A DNA stretch of 55,479 nucleotides from Verrucomicrobiota bacterium (GTDB taxonomy: Bacteria > Verrucomicrobiota > Verrucomicrobiia > Opitutales > Opitutaceae): positions 1 to 55,479 of the forward strand of contig JAUVVA010000010.1 of the NCBI GenBank assembly GCA_030604905.1, written 5' to 3'. Numbering within the stretch: position 1 is the stretch's first letter; the number at the start of each line of letters is the position of its first letter. Position numbers and translations under genes: made by a program. Shown here one piece after another: positions 25,201 through 34,136 of this stretch. The notes beneath the pieces are model-generated. The model ran no database searches, had not been told where the DNA came from, and saw nothing but the letters and a program-made list of their open reading frames with translations.

Positions 25201-27469
25201 TCAGCTTAACCTCGAGGCGCGCCAGCAAAAACTCCGCGTGGACGGCGGCAGCGCCTGGATCTTCGGCTTCAAGACCGAGCAGCCCGGCCAGATCGTCGAG
25301 AACCGCGGCGGCGCCAGCCTTGAGATGCTGGGCGCGGCCATCCTCAACCGCTCGGACGTCGATCCCGCCGTCCCGGTCTTCCTCAACGAGCAGGCCAACC
25401 TCTCCCTGGTCGGCGGCGAGCTTCACCACGGCAGCTCCGGCGTCCCCTTCGGAGCCATCGTGCGCGACGGCGGCGCCACCCTCCACACCGCCTCCCTCCC
25501 CAAGGCCACGCCCGACAACCGCTCCATCTTCCGCCTACCGCTCTACGTCAGCTACGGCATGGACCGCCCCGTCGTCTCTGTCGCGGTCAGCTCGGGTCCC
25601 GCCCGCGAGCAAAACAGCGCGCCCGGCGAGTTTACCTTCACCCGCACCGGCTCGACCGCGTCGCCCCTGCTCATCGCCTATGCGGCCTCCGGCACCGCGA
25701 CCCCGGGCACCGATACCACCGCCACTCTCCCCGGCCTTCTCACCATCCCCGCCGGAGCCGCCACGGCCAAAATCACCGTCACGCCGGTGGACGACGCCCT
25801 GCCCGAGCTCGACGAAACCTTGACCCTCAGCGTCTCCGCCTCGCCCGACTACTACGTCAGCACCACCGCTCCGTCCGCCACGCTCAAGATCATCGACAAC
25901 GACATCCTCGCTCCCGCCGCCGTCGCCCACACCCAGCCCGCCGGCACCAACCACTCCCTCACCCTCACGCTCAACAACCCCGCGCCCGTGCCGCAGACCT
26001 TCGCCTTCGTCGGCCCTCCCGGCACCGGCAACCCCAGCTTCCTCACCTCCAATCAAACCGGCGGTCCCGTCTTCGCCTGGGAAGACATTTCCCAGACCGG
26101 CCGCCGTGTCATGAATCTCGACGGCACCAGCGCCTCCGTCGCCGCCTGGATTCCCCTCGGCTTCCCCTTCCCCTTCTACGGAGTCAACCGGCACGATGTG
26201 AACATCTGCACGAATGGCTTCATCAACTTCGGCAACGTCTGGAACATGTGGGGCAATTCCGCCCTGCCCAACGTCAACGCCCCGCCCAACCTCATCGCCT
26301 GGCTTTGGGACGATCTCCTGATCGACGCCTCGGCCGCCGTTTACATCCGTTCCCTCCCCGACCGCTTCATCATCCAGTTCGACAACCTCCGCCACAACGA
26401 CAGCGACAAGGCCAACCATCGCGTCACCGGCCAGGTCATTCTGTATCCAAGCGGCGAATTCACACTCCTCTACAAGAGCATCACCGGCTCCGGCTTTTCC
26501 TACACCATCGGCGCGCAAAACGCCGACCACACGGTGGGCGTGACCGTGTATAACCGGACCAGCCCCGGCGCCAACTACGTCACCGACAACCTCGCCATCC
26601 ACTTCCGCCCCGCCGCCGCCTGGGTGTTCACCAACCCCGCCAGCGTCACCGTCCCGGCCAACTCCGCCTCCACCCTCTCGCTCGTGCTCAACTCCACCGG
26701 CCTCGCCACCGGCTCCCATCCCTTCACCGTCGCCGTGTCCCCCGGTCACCCCGAGCAGAGCGCCTTTACCCTGCCCGTCTCGCTCACGGTCGCCGCCGCC
26801 GCCGCGCCGAGCATCAGCGCCTCGCCGGCCAACGCCTCCGTGACGGCCGGCCAGACCGCGAGCTTCACCGTCGCCGCCGCCGGCTCACCGACGCCGACGC
26901 TCCAGTGGCAACGCGCGAGCTCCTCGGGTGGCCCGTGGTCGGCGATTCCCGGCGCCACCTCGGCCACCTACGCCTTTGTCACGAGCGGCGCCGACGACGG
27001 CGCGTGGTTCCGCTGTGTCGCCACCAACGGCTCCGGCACCGCGACCAGCGCCGCCGCCTCGCTTGCCGTCGCCACGCCGCTCACGCCCCGTCAAAGCTGG
27101 CGACAGACCCACTTCGGCACCACCGCCAACAGCGGCCCCGCCGCCGATGACGCCGACCCCGACGGCGACGGCCTGCCCAACCTCCTCGAATACGCCCTCG
27201 GCGGCGACCCCGTCTCGGCCGCTTCCACGCCCTGGCCCGCGGTTCGCGTCACGAACAGTGGCGGAGAGCGCCTCGCGCTCGACTTTACCCGCATCGCCGA
27301 CCCAGCGCTCACCTACACTGTCGAGGCCTCCGTCAACCTCACTGACTGGACCACGATCTGGAGCAGCACCGGAGCTGGCAACGTCGCGGGCCCTGTAACC
27401 ATCACCGACACCGTTGTCCTCGAGCCGGCGACGCCCCGTCGCTTCCTCCGCCTCCGCGTGAGCCCCTGA
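22274..27469 (+). CDS. 1731-residue secreted multidomain protein with two pectate-lyase-type beta-helix modules
   Basis: Signal peptide 1-28 (cut after SLHA/Q). Two near-identical beta-sandwich modules of about 220 residues cover residues 29-240 and 245-460 (shared QFQLTYDGEQWRVGTAPAK-type segments). Two Pectate_lyase_3-type starts follow: PYNADPTGINDSTAAIQAAI (about 480) and FGATNTDNTDDSAAIQAAI (about 800). Then come a calx-beta-like domain (about 1098-1215), a NIDO-like domain (about 1256-1449; PLGFPFPFYGVNRHDVNICT), an Ig-like domain (about 1510-1598), and a tail with DADPDGDGLPNLLEYALGGD. It is probably surface-displayed and acts on or binds plant or algal polysaccharide. The ATG at 22274 starts the signal peptide; an in-frame TTG at 22211 was rejected. 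Confidence 0.85.
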   Translation: MLRHPRSLCLLAFAVLAGFTSLPSLHAQIDYATSGLIHAQSFDALPDGADNTAFTWADNSTLPGWYQHQAGSTPAFGISNGGSAAGLLVMRASQNAEKALGSRTTGSTGNASYGLRLRNATGATLSQFQLTYDGEQWRVGTAPAKTLVVEYSLNATSLTTGTWTALPSSAHFTTPHHSAGTAAALDGNAAANRVANLSATVTGISWPANGELWIRWTDAVNNSGTSNHSYGIDNVRFSAGLPAAVLYSAAGSTLTQNFDTLPSGADNTIGTWTDSSTLTGWYQHQSGVAPAFGFSNGGSIAGLLVMRSSQGASDRALGSRTTAASTGTGDIRYGVRIDNATGAALDRFQLTYDGEQWRVGTAPAKTLVVEYSLDATSLTTGTWTALPSSAHFTTPHHSAGTAAPLDGNAAANRVADLSATVTGITWPAHASLWLRWTDTVNNGGAGNHSFGIDNLRFIGGEPATPPPPPRFPAGAAVLDVTQAPYNADPTGINDSTAAIQAAINAAQGPDQKRRTVYLPPGTYRLTNSLVAPQGWITLQGHGRDTTILRLDNARSGFTDPANPRPVFSTITLSASFSNVQFMCNVYDLTIDVGSGNPGAVGLRYTANNQGSVRDVLIRSSDPAHVGHSGIQVAASGIPGPALLKRVEVVGFEHGILLDNHSYTIIGEHLTLRNQRSVGVRNSRMIVSLRGLTSINSVPALQNVHADGLVTLLDSSLTGGSSAHAAIENSGHLFARNIATSGYQAALRAGATLVPGVSISEYISSTPFTLTGTPLQSLNLPIEETPEQEWDPPSTWLNVLSFGATNTDNTDDSAAIQAAIDAATPTNRTIYFPAGEYVINQTVVVRGHVRHLIGLQSEIRVGSTLAASTQPVFRLVDGAQPVVQIERFYGSWWNSRQRSSHWFRNERSQTTVLRNIFLGNGQAYIGTDATGKTFFEDFCSLADFVGTGNDNGVEPVYPVAEAQPQMIIGPAERVWARQLNLEARQQKLRVDGGSAWIFGFKTEQPGQIVENRGGASLEMLGAAILNRSDVDPAVPVFLNEQANLSLVGGELHHGSSGVPFGAIVRDGGATLHTASLPKATPDNRSIFRLPLYVSYGMDRPVVSVAVSSGPAREQNSAPGEFTFTRTGSTASPLLIAYAASGTATPGTDTTATLPGLLTIPAGAATAKITVTPVDDALPELDETLTLSVSASPDYYVSTTAPSATLKIIDNDILAPAAVAHTQPAGTNHSLTLTLNNPAPVPQTFAFVGPPGTGNPSFLTSNQTGGPVFAWEDISQTGRRVMNLDGTSASVAAWIPLGFPFPFYGVNRHDVNICTNGFINFGNVWNMWGNSALPNVNAPPNLIAWLWDDLLIDASAAVYIRSLPDRFIIQFDNLRHNDSDKANHRVTGQVILYPSGEFTLLYKSITGSGFSYTIGAQNADHTVGVTVYNRTSPGANYVTDNLAIHFRPAAAWVFTNPASVTVPANSASTLSLVLNSTGLATGSHPFTVAVSPGHPEQSAFTLPVSLTVAAAAAPSISASPANASVTAGQTASFTVAAAGSPTPTLQWQRASSSGGPWSAIPGATSATYAFVTSGADDGAWFRCVATNGSGTATSAAASLAVATPLTPRQSWRQTHFGTTANSGPAADDADPDGDGLPNLLEYALGGDPVSAASTPWPAVRVTNSGGERLALDFTRIADPALTYTVEASVNLTDWTTIWSSTGAGNVAGPVTITDTVVLEPATPRRFLRLRVSP
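22358..23653 (+). repeat. Tandem duplicated module inside the giant gene (period 660 bp)
   Basis: The DNA of the two N-terminal modules is offset by 660 bp (220 codons). The stretch 22666-22990 is almost identical to 23326-23650 at the nucleotide level, including synonymous positions, while the first halves of the modules differ more. This uneven identity suggests recent duplication or gene conversion. Confidence 0.75.
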
Positions 27470-27882
27470 CGAGGAGCACGGGCATCTTGCCCTTCGACGC
27501 GGAGGCACTCCGACTCCGCACTTCCTGCGCATGGCTGGACACATGCATCTGCATGCCGTGGTGACGACGGCCACACCGCGATCGAGTCTGCCGCCCTTCC
27601 GATCCACAAAGCCTCCGGCCCATTCTCATCGGGCACACCTCACGGCAAACCTGTCCGCGAGCCCGACAAACGCCCGATGGGCGTTTTGAATAGGCAGAGG
27701 GCGTTTGGGGGTATGGTCCCGGCCACACGCTTCAGCTACACTCGACGCGTGGACCTCGCCCCAAGGAACCCTCACCGGACCGGTGTCCGGCGCCCGCTTC
27801 AGCCGGGCCGCGATCATGCCTGCGACAGGAATTCGCGTCGAACCACTCCCAAGGGAGCGAACCCAAAACTCCGCGTTATCCC
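27470..27882. other. Intergenic region with terminator-like hairpin
   Basis: These 413 bp hold no convincing gene. The hairpin AAACGCCC (27668-27675), loop GAT, GGGCGTTT (27679-27686) plus one further T may end the upstream transcript, though it is 200 bp after the stop and has only a short T-tract. The word GGGCGTTT recurs at about 27709. No copy of the AACGTGCTCGCC motif was found before the next gene. Confidence 0.35.
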
Positions 27883-30570
27883 ATGAAAAACCCATCCCAC
27901 CCGCTCCCGCCGGGCCTTGCACCCGCTCGAACTTCCGCCCGGCCCGCCTGGCAAATCTTGCTCCTCACCTTCGTGCTCTCGCTGCTCGCATTCGCCAGAC
28001 CCGAGGCCCGCGCCGTGAGCACCACCGAGGACTTTATCGAGTCCATCGGCTTCTGTCTGCGCGCCGGCGATTACTCCGACGCCGACTGGAACAATTACAT
28101 CAAGCCCAACCTCGGGGCCTCCGGCGTTCGCTACGTGCGCGACGGTCTCGGCCACATCGCCAACCCCACCATGCGCGCGCGCTTTGAGGATCTGCACAAC
28201 ACCTACGGCATCAAGCTGCTCGCCATGTGCATGCCCTTTGGCGAAAACATCCTCCAGGATCCCGCCAACGTTCCGCCGATCGTGGAGCTGGCCAAGCCCT
28301 ACCTTCTCGCCGTCGAGGGCACGAACGAACCCGACTACTTCTGGTATGACGGTTGGAAAATGGGCGGCTTCGAAAATCGCTGGGACCAGGTCGAGTGGTA
28401 TCACAGCCAGATCTACAACCGCATCAAGGCCCACCCGCCCACCGCCTCGGTCCTCGTGAGCACGCCCGCGATGGCCCACCGGCAGACCACCTACGAGTTC
28501 ACCACTCGCAACATGCCCCACGACATCCACGCGTGGCACCACTACAACGGACGCAACCGGCCCAATCCCGACATCCACTACGAGCGCGTTCGCTACCCCT
28601 CCGACAAACCCGCCTATCTCACCGAGCACGGCTACAACCTGCTCTACCACGCCACGCCGCTCGCGCAGATGAAGTATTACGGGCGCAACATCGCCTACTT
28701 CTTCAAATACGGCCCGAACGTGAAGACCTTCCTCTTCGTCTTTGGCATCCACCACACGTCCCACGAGGACTTCGGCACCCACGCCACCGCCAGCAGCCCG
28801 CGCCCGGTCTATCACCACATCTCGGAGATCACCGCGCTGCTGCGCGAGGCCACCTGGAACAGCACCACCAAGACCTGGACGCGCCCCTCCTTCACCCCGG
28901 TGGACATGGCCTACGTGTTCCAGGGCAACAACGACGGCCTCCGCACCCATCTGCTCCAGAAGAGCAACGGCGACTACTTCCTCCTCGCCTGGCTCGATGT
29001 GGACTCGGTGAGCTCGACCAAGACAGACCTGAGCCAGACGCGCTCCTACACGCTTCTGCTGCCCCAGGCCTGCACCGTCACGCAGCACACCTTCAACGAC
29101 AGTGGTATCCGTTCCGCCACTACCCTCGCATCCTCCGGCGTAACCTCCGTCTCGGTCAACGTCGCCGACCGCCTCACCATCTTCCAACTCACCAAGACCG
29201 GCTCGACCACGCCCGCCAACCCCATCGTCAGCGGCGCGGTCTACGAACTCGAGCCCGCCTGCGCCCCCGGCAAACGCCTCGATGTGCAAAACGGCGCCGA
29301 CGCCAACACCACAAACGTCCGCATCCTCGCCGCCAACAACGGCGCCAGCCAGGGCTTCCAAATCACCCACGTCGGCAACAACGTCTACGAGTTCACGCCG
29401 CAGGCCGCCCACACCCGCCGTCTCGATGTCAGCGGCGCCAGCTCCGCCAACGGCGCCAACGTCCACCTCTGGCAATCCAACGGCGGCTCGGCCCAGCGCT
29501 GGAAAGCCTCGCCCCTCGGCGGCGACGTCTACGACTTCGAGCCGCTTTGCGCCCCCGGCAAACGCCTCGACGTCCTCAACGGCTCGAGCAGCGATGGAGC
29601 CAACGTGCAGATCCACGAAGGCAACTTCGCCAACGCCCAGCGCTGGCGCCTCATCCTTCGCACCACCTCCTCGCTCGTCGTCAGCGGCAGCGTCTATGAA
29701 CTCGAGCCGCTTTGCGCCCCCGGCCTTCGTCTCGAAGTCAGAGACGGCGCCAACGCCAACGGCGCCAACGTGCGCACGTGGCACAACAACGGTTCCGACG
29801 CGCAGGGCTGGACCTTCACATCCGTGGGCAACGGCATCTATGAGCTCGCGCCCTTCTGCGCCATCACCCGTCGCCTCGACGTCGCCGGCGCCGGCAGCGC
29901 CGACGGCACCAACGTCCACCTCTGGCAGTCCACCGGCGGCAACGCCCAGCGCTGGAAGCTGATCGACCGCGGCGACAACGTCTATGACCTGGAACCGCAG
30001 TGCGCGCTCGGCAAACGCCTCGATGTGTTCAACGGCAGCGGCACGGCCGGCGCCAACGTGCAGATCCACACCAGCAACGGCGCCAACGCCCAGCGCTGGC
30101 GCCTCCACCTTCGCCACGCCTACGCCCCGATCTACAGCGGCGCGCTCTACGACCTCGCCCCGCAGTGCGGCCCCCTCAACCGCCTCGACGTCGTCAACCG
30201 CGACAACTTCGACGGAGCGGATGTCGGCGTGTGGTGGGCCAACCAGCTCGACGCCCAGGAATGGCGTGTCACCGACGTCGGCTCCGGATTCCACGAACTC
30301 GCGCCCCAATGCGCCGCCGGCCGCCGCCTCGAGGTCGCCGGCTCCGGCTCCACCAACGGCACCAATGTGCGCATCTGGGCGACCAACAACTCCAGCGGAC
30401 AACGCTGGAAGCTCATCCACATCGGCGGTGCCTTCTACGAACTCGAGCCGCAGTCCGCCCCCGGCAAGCGTCTCGACGTGAACGCCGCCAGCTCCGCCGC
30501 CGGCGCCAACGTCCATCTCTGGCAAAGCTTGGGCAACTCCGCCCAGCGCTGGCGCTTCAGCGCACGCTGA
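27883..30570 (+). CDS. Secreted GH-A (GH39-like) protein with nine ricin-type lectin repeats
   Basis: This is an 895-residue protein. The N-terminal signal/anchor (AWQILLLTFVLSLLAFARPE, ending near residue 45) is preceded by a Pro-rich stretch. Residues about 50-430 form a TIM-barrel-like domain: the EGTNEPDYFWYDGW segment contains the conserved Asn-Glu-Pro with the predicted acid/base Glu, and KPAYLTEHGYNLLYH has the likely nucleophile Glu. This is GH-A clan-like, with the nearest idea GH39 or GH5. Residues about 445-895 hold nine repeats of 45-50 residues (YELEPACAPGKRLDV...NVRIL, ending QRW), which make three ricin B-type (CBM13) trefoils. It is followed by a terminator at 30612. Substrate unknown. 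Confidence 0.8.
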   Translation: MKNPSHPLPPGLAPARTSARPAWQILLLTFVLSLLAFARPEARAVSTTEDFIESIGFCLRAGDYSDADWNNYIKPNLGASGVRYVRDGLGHIANPTMRARFEDLHNTYGIKLLAMCMPFGENILQDPANVPPIVELAKPYLLAVEGTNEPDYFWYDGWKMGGFENRWDQVEWYHSQIYNRIKAHPPTASVLVSTPAMAHRQTTYEFTTRNMPHDIHAWHHYNGRNRPNPDIHYERVRYPSDKPAYLTEHGYNLLYHATPLAQMKYYGRNIAYFFKYGPNVKTFLFVFGIHHTSHEDFGTHATASSPRPVYHHISEITALLREATWNSTTKTWTRPSFTPVDMAYVFQGNNDGLRTHLLQKSNGDYFLLAWLDVDSVSSTKTDLSQTRSYTLLLPQACTVTQHTFNDSGIRSATTLASSGVTSVSVNVADRLTIFQLTKTGSTTPANPIVSGAVYELEPACAPGKRLDVQNGADANTTNVRILAANNGASQGFQITHVGNNVYEFTPQAAHTRRLDVSGASSANGANVHLWQSNGGSAQRWKASPLGGDVYDFEPLCAPGKRLDVLNGSSSDGANVQIHEGNFANAQRWRLILRTTSSLVVSGSVYELEPLCAPGLRLEVRDGANANGANVRTWHNNGSDAQGWTFTSVGNGIYELAPFCAITRRLDVAGAGSADGTNVHLWQSTGGNAQRWKLIDRGDNVYDLEPQCALGKRLDVFNGSGTAGANVQIHTSNGANAQRWRLHLRHAYAPIYSGALYDLAPQCGPLNRLDVVNRDNFDGADVGVWWANQLDAQEWRVTDVGSGFHELAPQCAAGRRLEVAGSGSTNGTNVRIWATNNSSGQRWKLIHIGGAFYELEPQSAPGKRLDVNAASSAAGANVHLWQSLGNSAQRWRFSAR

Positions 30571-30611
30571 GCCTGGATCCGCTGCGCTATCCGCGCCGAG
30601 AACCAGACCAC

Positions 30612-30640
30612 GCGCCCATGCCACCAGGCATGGGCGCTTT
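30612..30640 (+). terminator. Rho-independent-like terminator after the ricin-repeat gene
   Basis: An 11-bp perfect stem, GCGCCCATGCC (30612-30622) with GGCATGGGCGC (30627-30637) and a 4-nt loop ACCA, followed by TTT. It lies 41 bp after the stop of the upstream gene. The T-tract is short. Confidence 0.6.
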
Positions 30641-30664
30641 GCTATGCCCGCTCAGCCTAAAGAC

Positions 30665-30821
30665 GGCGGTGGAAACCGCAGATGCCGGGACGCAGATAAC
30701 CAAGACATTCGGGCTCTGAAACACCTCTCCTCGTCGGTGATCAGATTCAGCCGATCAGTTCTTCGGGAATCAGCTTTATCCGCGAACTCTGCGCGATCTG
30801 CGGTTACTTTCTACCGCCGGA
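30665..30821. repeat. Fold-back intergenic element with CCGCAGAT termini
   Basis: AACCGCAGAT at 30674-30683 is the exact reverse complement of ATCTGCGGTT at 30796-30805. The similarity extends outward (GGCGGTGGAAA against TTTCTACCGCC, four bases inserted), so ends of about 20 bp can pair over a 112-nt interior. From memory such 'CCGCAGAT ... ATCTGCGG' stretches are common intergenic repeats in PVC genomes. It lies between convergent genes and codes for nothing evident. Confidence 0.5.
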
Positions 30822-30828
30822 TTTTGGC

Positions 30829-32385
30829 TCAGGGTGCCAGGCGCAGGACGTTCCACGAAAAGGGCGGCAGATCGACCTTCAGCTTTGCACCTTCGAAACG
30901 CGCGCCCGTCGCTTCCTGCGGCCGCACCCGATCCGGCGCCGCCTCCGTGTTCACCAGCCTCAAGTCCGGGGAACTGAGGATTCTCCACCATCCCAGCCCC
31001 AACCCCTCGAAGCCCTGCAGTTCCACCACGAGCGCCTGAAGCGCGTCGCTGCGGTTCAGGGCAAAGACGGTCACCGCGCCGTCGTCGTTCGCCACCACGA
31101 CCACCTGCAACGCGTTCCCCTCCGCCTTCTCCAACGACTTCGCCGAGATCGGCACGTGGGGAATCCGCGCCGCACACCGCACCGCCGAGCGCAAGACGCG
31201 CCCGCGCCCATATCTCGACAAGTCGTGGAAGGGCCAGAAGATCGTCTGCCGCCATGCCGGGCCGCCCGCGCGCGTGCGAATCGGCGCGATGACGTTCACC
31301 AATTGCGCGAGACAGGCGATCTTCACGCGGTCCACGCGCGCGAGCAGCGTGAGGCCCATGCCACCGAGGAGCAACGCGTCGAGGACGTTGTGCACCTGCT
31401 CCTGCAGCGGCGGCGCGATCGACCAGGCCGGTTTCCACTCCGCCCGATCCCCGTCCATCGTCCAAACGTTCCATTCGTCGAAACAGAGCGTGAAGCGCTT
31501 GGGCGATTTGAACGAGGCCGAGACGGCGTCGCAAGTCGCGGCCACGTCGTCGATGAACCGCGCCATGGCGTCGGTCTGCGCGAGCGCGTCCACCGGCCGC
31601 TCGATCGGCGCGCCGTAGTAGGTATGCAAGGACACGTGCTGCACCTGGTGGAAACATTGTTCGAGCACGCGCCGCTCCCAGTGTCCAAACAGGGGCATCT
31701 CGCCGCTCGAGGAGCCGCAGACCACGAACTCCACGTCCGGCGGCGGCGAGGAGGAGCGGTTGGCGTCGGGGAAGCGCATCTGCTTGGCCGCCTCGCGCGC
31801 CCGCCGCCCGTATTCCTCCGGCTCGCAAGTCCCCATCTGCCACGGGGCGTCCATCTCGTTGCCCAAACACCACAGGCGGATGCCGTGCGGCCGCTCGTAG
31901 CCGTGCGCGACCCGCAGGTCGGAGAGCGCGGTGCCGCCGGGGTGGTTGCAATACTCATACAGCTCGCCGGCCTCGACCGGGCCGCGTGTCCCGAGGTTCA
32001 CCGCCATCATCGGCTCGATCCCCGCGAGACGACACCATTCGACAAACTCGTTCGTGCCAAACTGGTTTGTCTCGGTGGCCATCCACGCCAGTTCGCGGCG
32101 GCGCGGCCGCTTCTCCGCCGGCCCCACCCCGTCCTCCCACTTGTAGCCCGAGACAAAATTCCCGCCCGGATAGCGGACGACGGTCACGCCCAGCTCGCGA
32201 ATGAGTGCCAAGACGTCCTGCCGGAAGCCGCGCGCATCGGCTCGCGGGTGACCGGGCTCGAAAATGCCCGTGTAAACCGCGCGCCCGATGTGCTCCACGA
32301 AGGAACCGAAAAGACGAGGATCAACCGCGCCGACGACGAACTCGCGATTGCAGATCAGGTGGTTGGTCGGGACTGCGGAGCTCAT
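30829..32385 (-). CDS. GH51 alpha-L-arabinofuranosidase
   Basis: This is a 518-residue enzyme without a signal peptide, of normal GH51 length. Motifs: RLFGSFVEHIGRAVYTGIF at the N-terminus, VVRYPGGNFVSGYKWEDG, TNQFGTNEFVEWC, the acid/base segment LWCLGNEMDAPWQMG (about residue 177), and the nucleophile segment LCFDEWNVW (about residue 303), then a C-terminal beta-sandwich ending PPFSWNVLRL. It releases arabinose from arabino-oligosaccharides, probably in the cytoplasm. The ATG at 32385 was chosen over a TTG at 32406. Its neighbours are the two AraC regulators on the same strand, so they may control it. Confidence 0.9.
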   Translation of the reverse strand: MSSAVPTNHLICNREFVVGAVDPRLFGSFVEHIGRAVYTGIFEPGHPRADARGFRQDVLALIRELGVTVVRYPGGNFVSGYKWEDGVGPAEKRPRRRELAWMATETNQFGTNEFVEWCRLAGIEPMMAVNLGTRGPVEAGELYEYCNHPGGTALSDLRVAHGYERPHGIRLWCLGNEMDAPWQMGTCEPEEYGRRAREAAKQMRFPDANRSSSPPPDVEFVVCGSSSGEMPLFGHWERRVLEQCFHQVQHVSLHTYYGAPIERPVDALAQTDAMARFIDDVAATCDAVSASFKSPKRFTLCFDEWNVWTMDGDRAEWKPAWSIAPPLQEQVHNVLDALLLGGMGLTLLARVDRVKIACLAQLVNVIAPIRTRAGGPAWRQTIFWPFHDLSRYGRGRVLRSAVRCAARIPHVPISAKSLEKAEGNALQVVVVANDDGAVTVFALNRSDALQALVVELQGFEGLGLGWWRILSSPDLRLVNTEAAPDRVRPQEATGARFEGAKLKVDLPPFSWNVLRLAP

Positions 32386-32502
32386 GCAGCCATTGCTTCG
32401 CCGCAACGCACGGGAAGCAAGAGCCCGCCAGTCCGGAGCGCCGGAAGCACGGGCCGGAGATTTGCCGCACGTCGCGCGATGGCGGAGCCAGGGGACGATC
32501 GC

Positions 32503-34086
32503 CTACTCCATCACCGTGAGCGCCAACAAGGCCAACGTGGAGAGCGTCCAGCCCGGCGCGCTCATCTCCACGCGTAGGAGTTCGTCGTCAAGGCGCGGGT
32601 TCACCCACTCGTGCACATAAAGCCGGCCGGAGAGGTGCGGCGCATTGGTGAGGTCCACCACCTCCACGCTGCGTGTCGCCGCCGTCTCCAGCGGCCGGCA
32701 CCCCCACCACCAGTCTTGAATGATTGCATCCATCGAGGCGCCGCGTCGTGCCGCCCTCCGCTCCCAGAGCGCCCGGACCGGCAGCACCTCCTCCCGGCCG
32801 GAGGAGAAGACGAAGCGATACTCGGCGAATGACTCCGCGTCCGACACCCAAGCCGCCGCGTGGAGCAGATACAGCGCCCGCGCCTTTCCGCCCACCGGGA
32901 TCGCTACACGCGAGGGCAGCGCCTCCCCGCCCGTCGCCAGCACCTTCGGCTGCGCCGAACGCAACATCACCATCGAGCGCGGACTCGCCTCGCTCTCCTC
33001 GATCAAATCGAAGGGCACCCCATGAAAATGCTGCGGCCCCGCAAGCAGTCGCAGACGATAGCCTGTCCCAAAGAAACCACCCTCTCCGAAATGGCCGCCA
33101 CGGTTCGCCCGAGGACGCAGCTCGACAAACCGCCACCGCGTATCCCGGCCATGCGGGCAAAGCCATCTGGCGGCAGGCCCGCACCGCATCAGAACGGGGG
33201 GCATCTCGTGCTTGTGCAACTGGCGGTAAGCCGAAGGACGGACACCCATCCACTTCAGGAACGCGGTCGAAAAGCTGAACGGGTTCTTGTAGCCGACCTC
33301 TCCCGCTATCGTTTCCACCGTCCGGTCCGAGAGCGTGAGCAATTTTGCCGCCCGCTGCATGCGAATCAGCGTCACCTGCTGAAAGACCGAACGACCCGTT
33401 TCCTTCAGACAGAGGCGCCGCAAGTGCTCCCTGCTCAAGTGCGTGAGCCCCCCGAGCGCCTCCAAAGACCACTCCCTGCCAGGATCCCGGCGAACCTGCT
33501 CCCACGCCCTCCCCAGCCTGAGGTCCGAGCGCTCACCCTGCAAAATTCGGTGCAGATAGAGCGAAACGAGCTCCGCCCACTGGTCGAGCCCGGGCTGATC
33601 CGGAGCGATGTTCTCCGCGATCAACAGACCCTCGACCGCCGCGCACAGCGGAGCGGGATCGGACTGGAAAAGTCGGGGCTTCATCGACGCGACCTGGTCC
33701 GCCGGAAGAAACGCGAAGCTCGCATGCACCCAGCAGAAGCGCCAGCGGGCGCCTCGCCTCGCTCGAAAGGCCGCGGGAGCCCCGGGCGGGTTGACGAAAA
33801 CCATCCCTGCGGAGCAGCGTCGCCAACGGCCCTCCCAGAGCACCTCGCCTTCGCCTCCGACGCAGGCCAGAACGTGTCCGAAAGAGGGTTTTTCGCGGCG
33901 CACCCGGTAGGGGTGATTCACGTCCGAGACCCCGCACCATTCGAGACCGCGCGAGCGCAACGCATCAAGCCGCGAGCCCGAGCACATGCGCTCGCTACTG
34001 CGGGTTCCGATCACAAGCACGTCGTCGGTGCCGGCCGAAGAATGATCCATGGGGCGGGGTTTGGCGGGGGCGGGGCGCGCAGACAT
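32503..34086 (-). CDS. AraC-family regulator with extra C-terminal domain (copy 1)
   Basis: This 527-residue protein is much longer than usual AraC proteins (about 290). Order: a cupin-like sensor domain (FGHVLACVGGEGEVLWEGRW, VFVNPPGAPAAF, RWRFCWVHASF), the two helix-turn-helix motifs (EWSLEALGGLTHLSREHLRR; TIAGEVGYKNPFSFSTAFLK, about residues 190-280), then about 240 residues of beta-rich sequence (HFHGVPFDLIEE, ARALYLLHAAAWVS, LYVHEWVNPRLDDEL). The tail ends in a pattern seen in carbohydrate-binding or NPCBM-like domains of hydrolases. It is therefore perhaps a second sugar sensor. The start is ATG 34086 or ATG 34050; a TTG lies further upstream. It is a tandem paralogue of the gene at 34137-35723. 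Confidence 0.8.
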   Translation of the reverse strand: MSARPAPAKPRPMDHSSAGTDDVLVIGTRSSERMCSGSRLDALRSRGLEWCGVSDVNHPYRVRREKPSFGHVLACVGGEGEVLWEGRWRRCSAGMVFVNPPGAPAAFRARRGARWRFCWVHASFAFLPADQVASMKPRLFQSDPAPLCAAVEGLLIAENIAPDQPGLDQWAELVSLYLHRILQGERSDLRLGRAWEQVRRDPGREWSLEALGGLTHLSREHLRRLCLKETGRSVFQQVTLIRMQRAAKLLTLSDRTVETIAGEVGYKNPFSFSTAFLKWMGVRPSAYRQLHKHEMPPVLMRCGPAARWLCPHGRDTRWRFVELRPRANRGGHFGEGGFFGTGYRLRLLAGPQHFHGVPFDLIEESEASPRSMVMLRSAQPKVLATGGEALPSRVAIPVGGKARALYLLHAAAWVSDAESFAEYRFVFSSGREEVLPVRALWERRAARRGASMDAIIQDWWWGCRPLETAATRSVEVVDLTNAPHLSGRLYVHEWVNPRLDDELLRVEMSAPGWTLSTLALLALTVME

Positions 34087-34136
34087 GGGAGCCGCCTCGC
34101 GACGCTTCAAGAGCAAAGATCGTATTCAAAAGATTG

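Noticed and set aside
21965..25486. Open frame of 1173 codons on the minus strand
   Set aside because: It is antisense to the giant pectate-lyase-fold gene, and its Gly/Ala/Val/Asp-rich product is a mirror of that gene's codon pattern.
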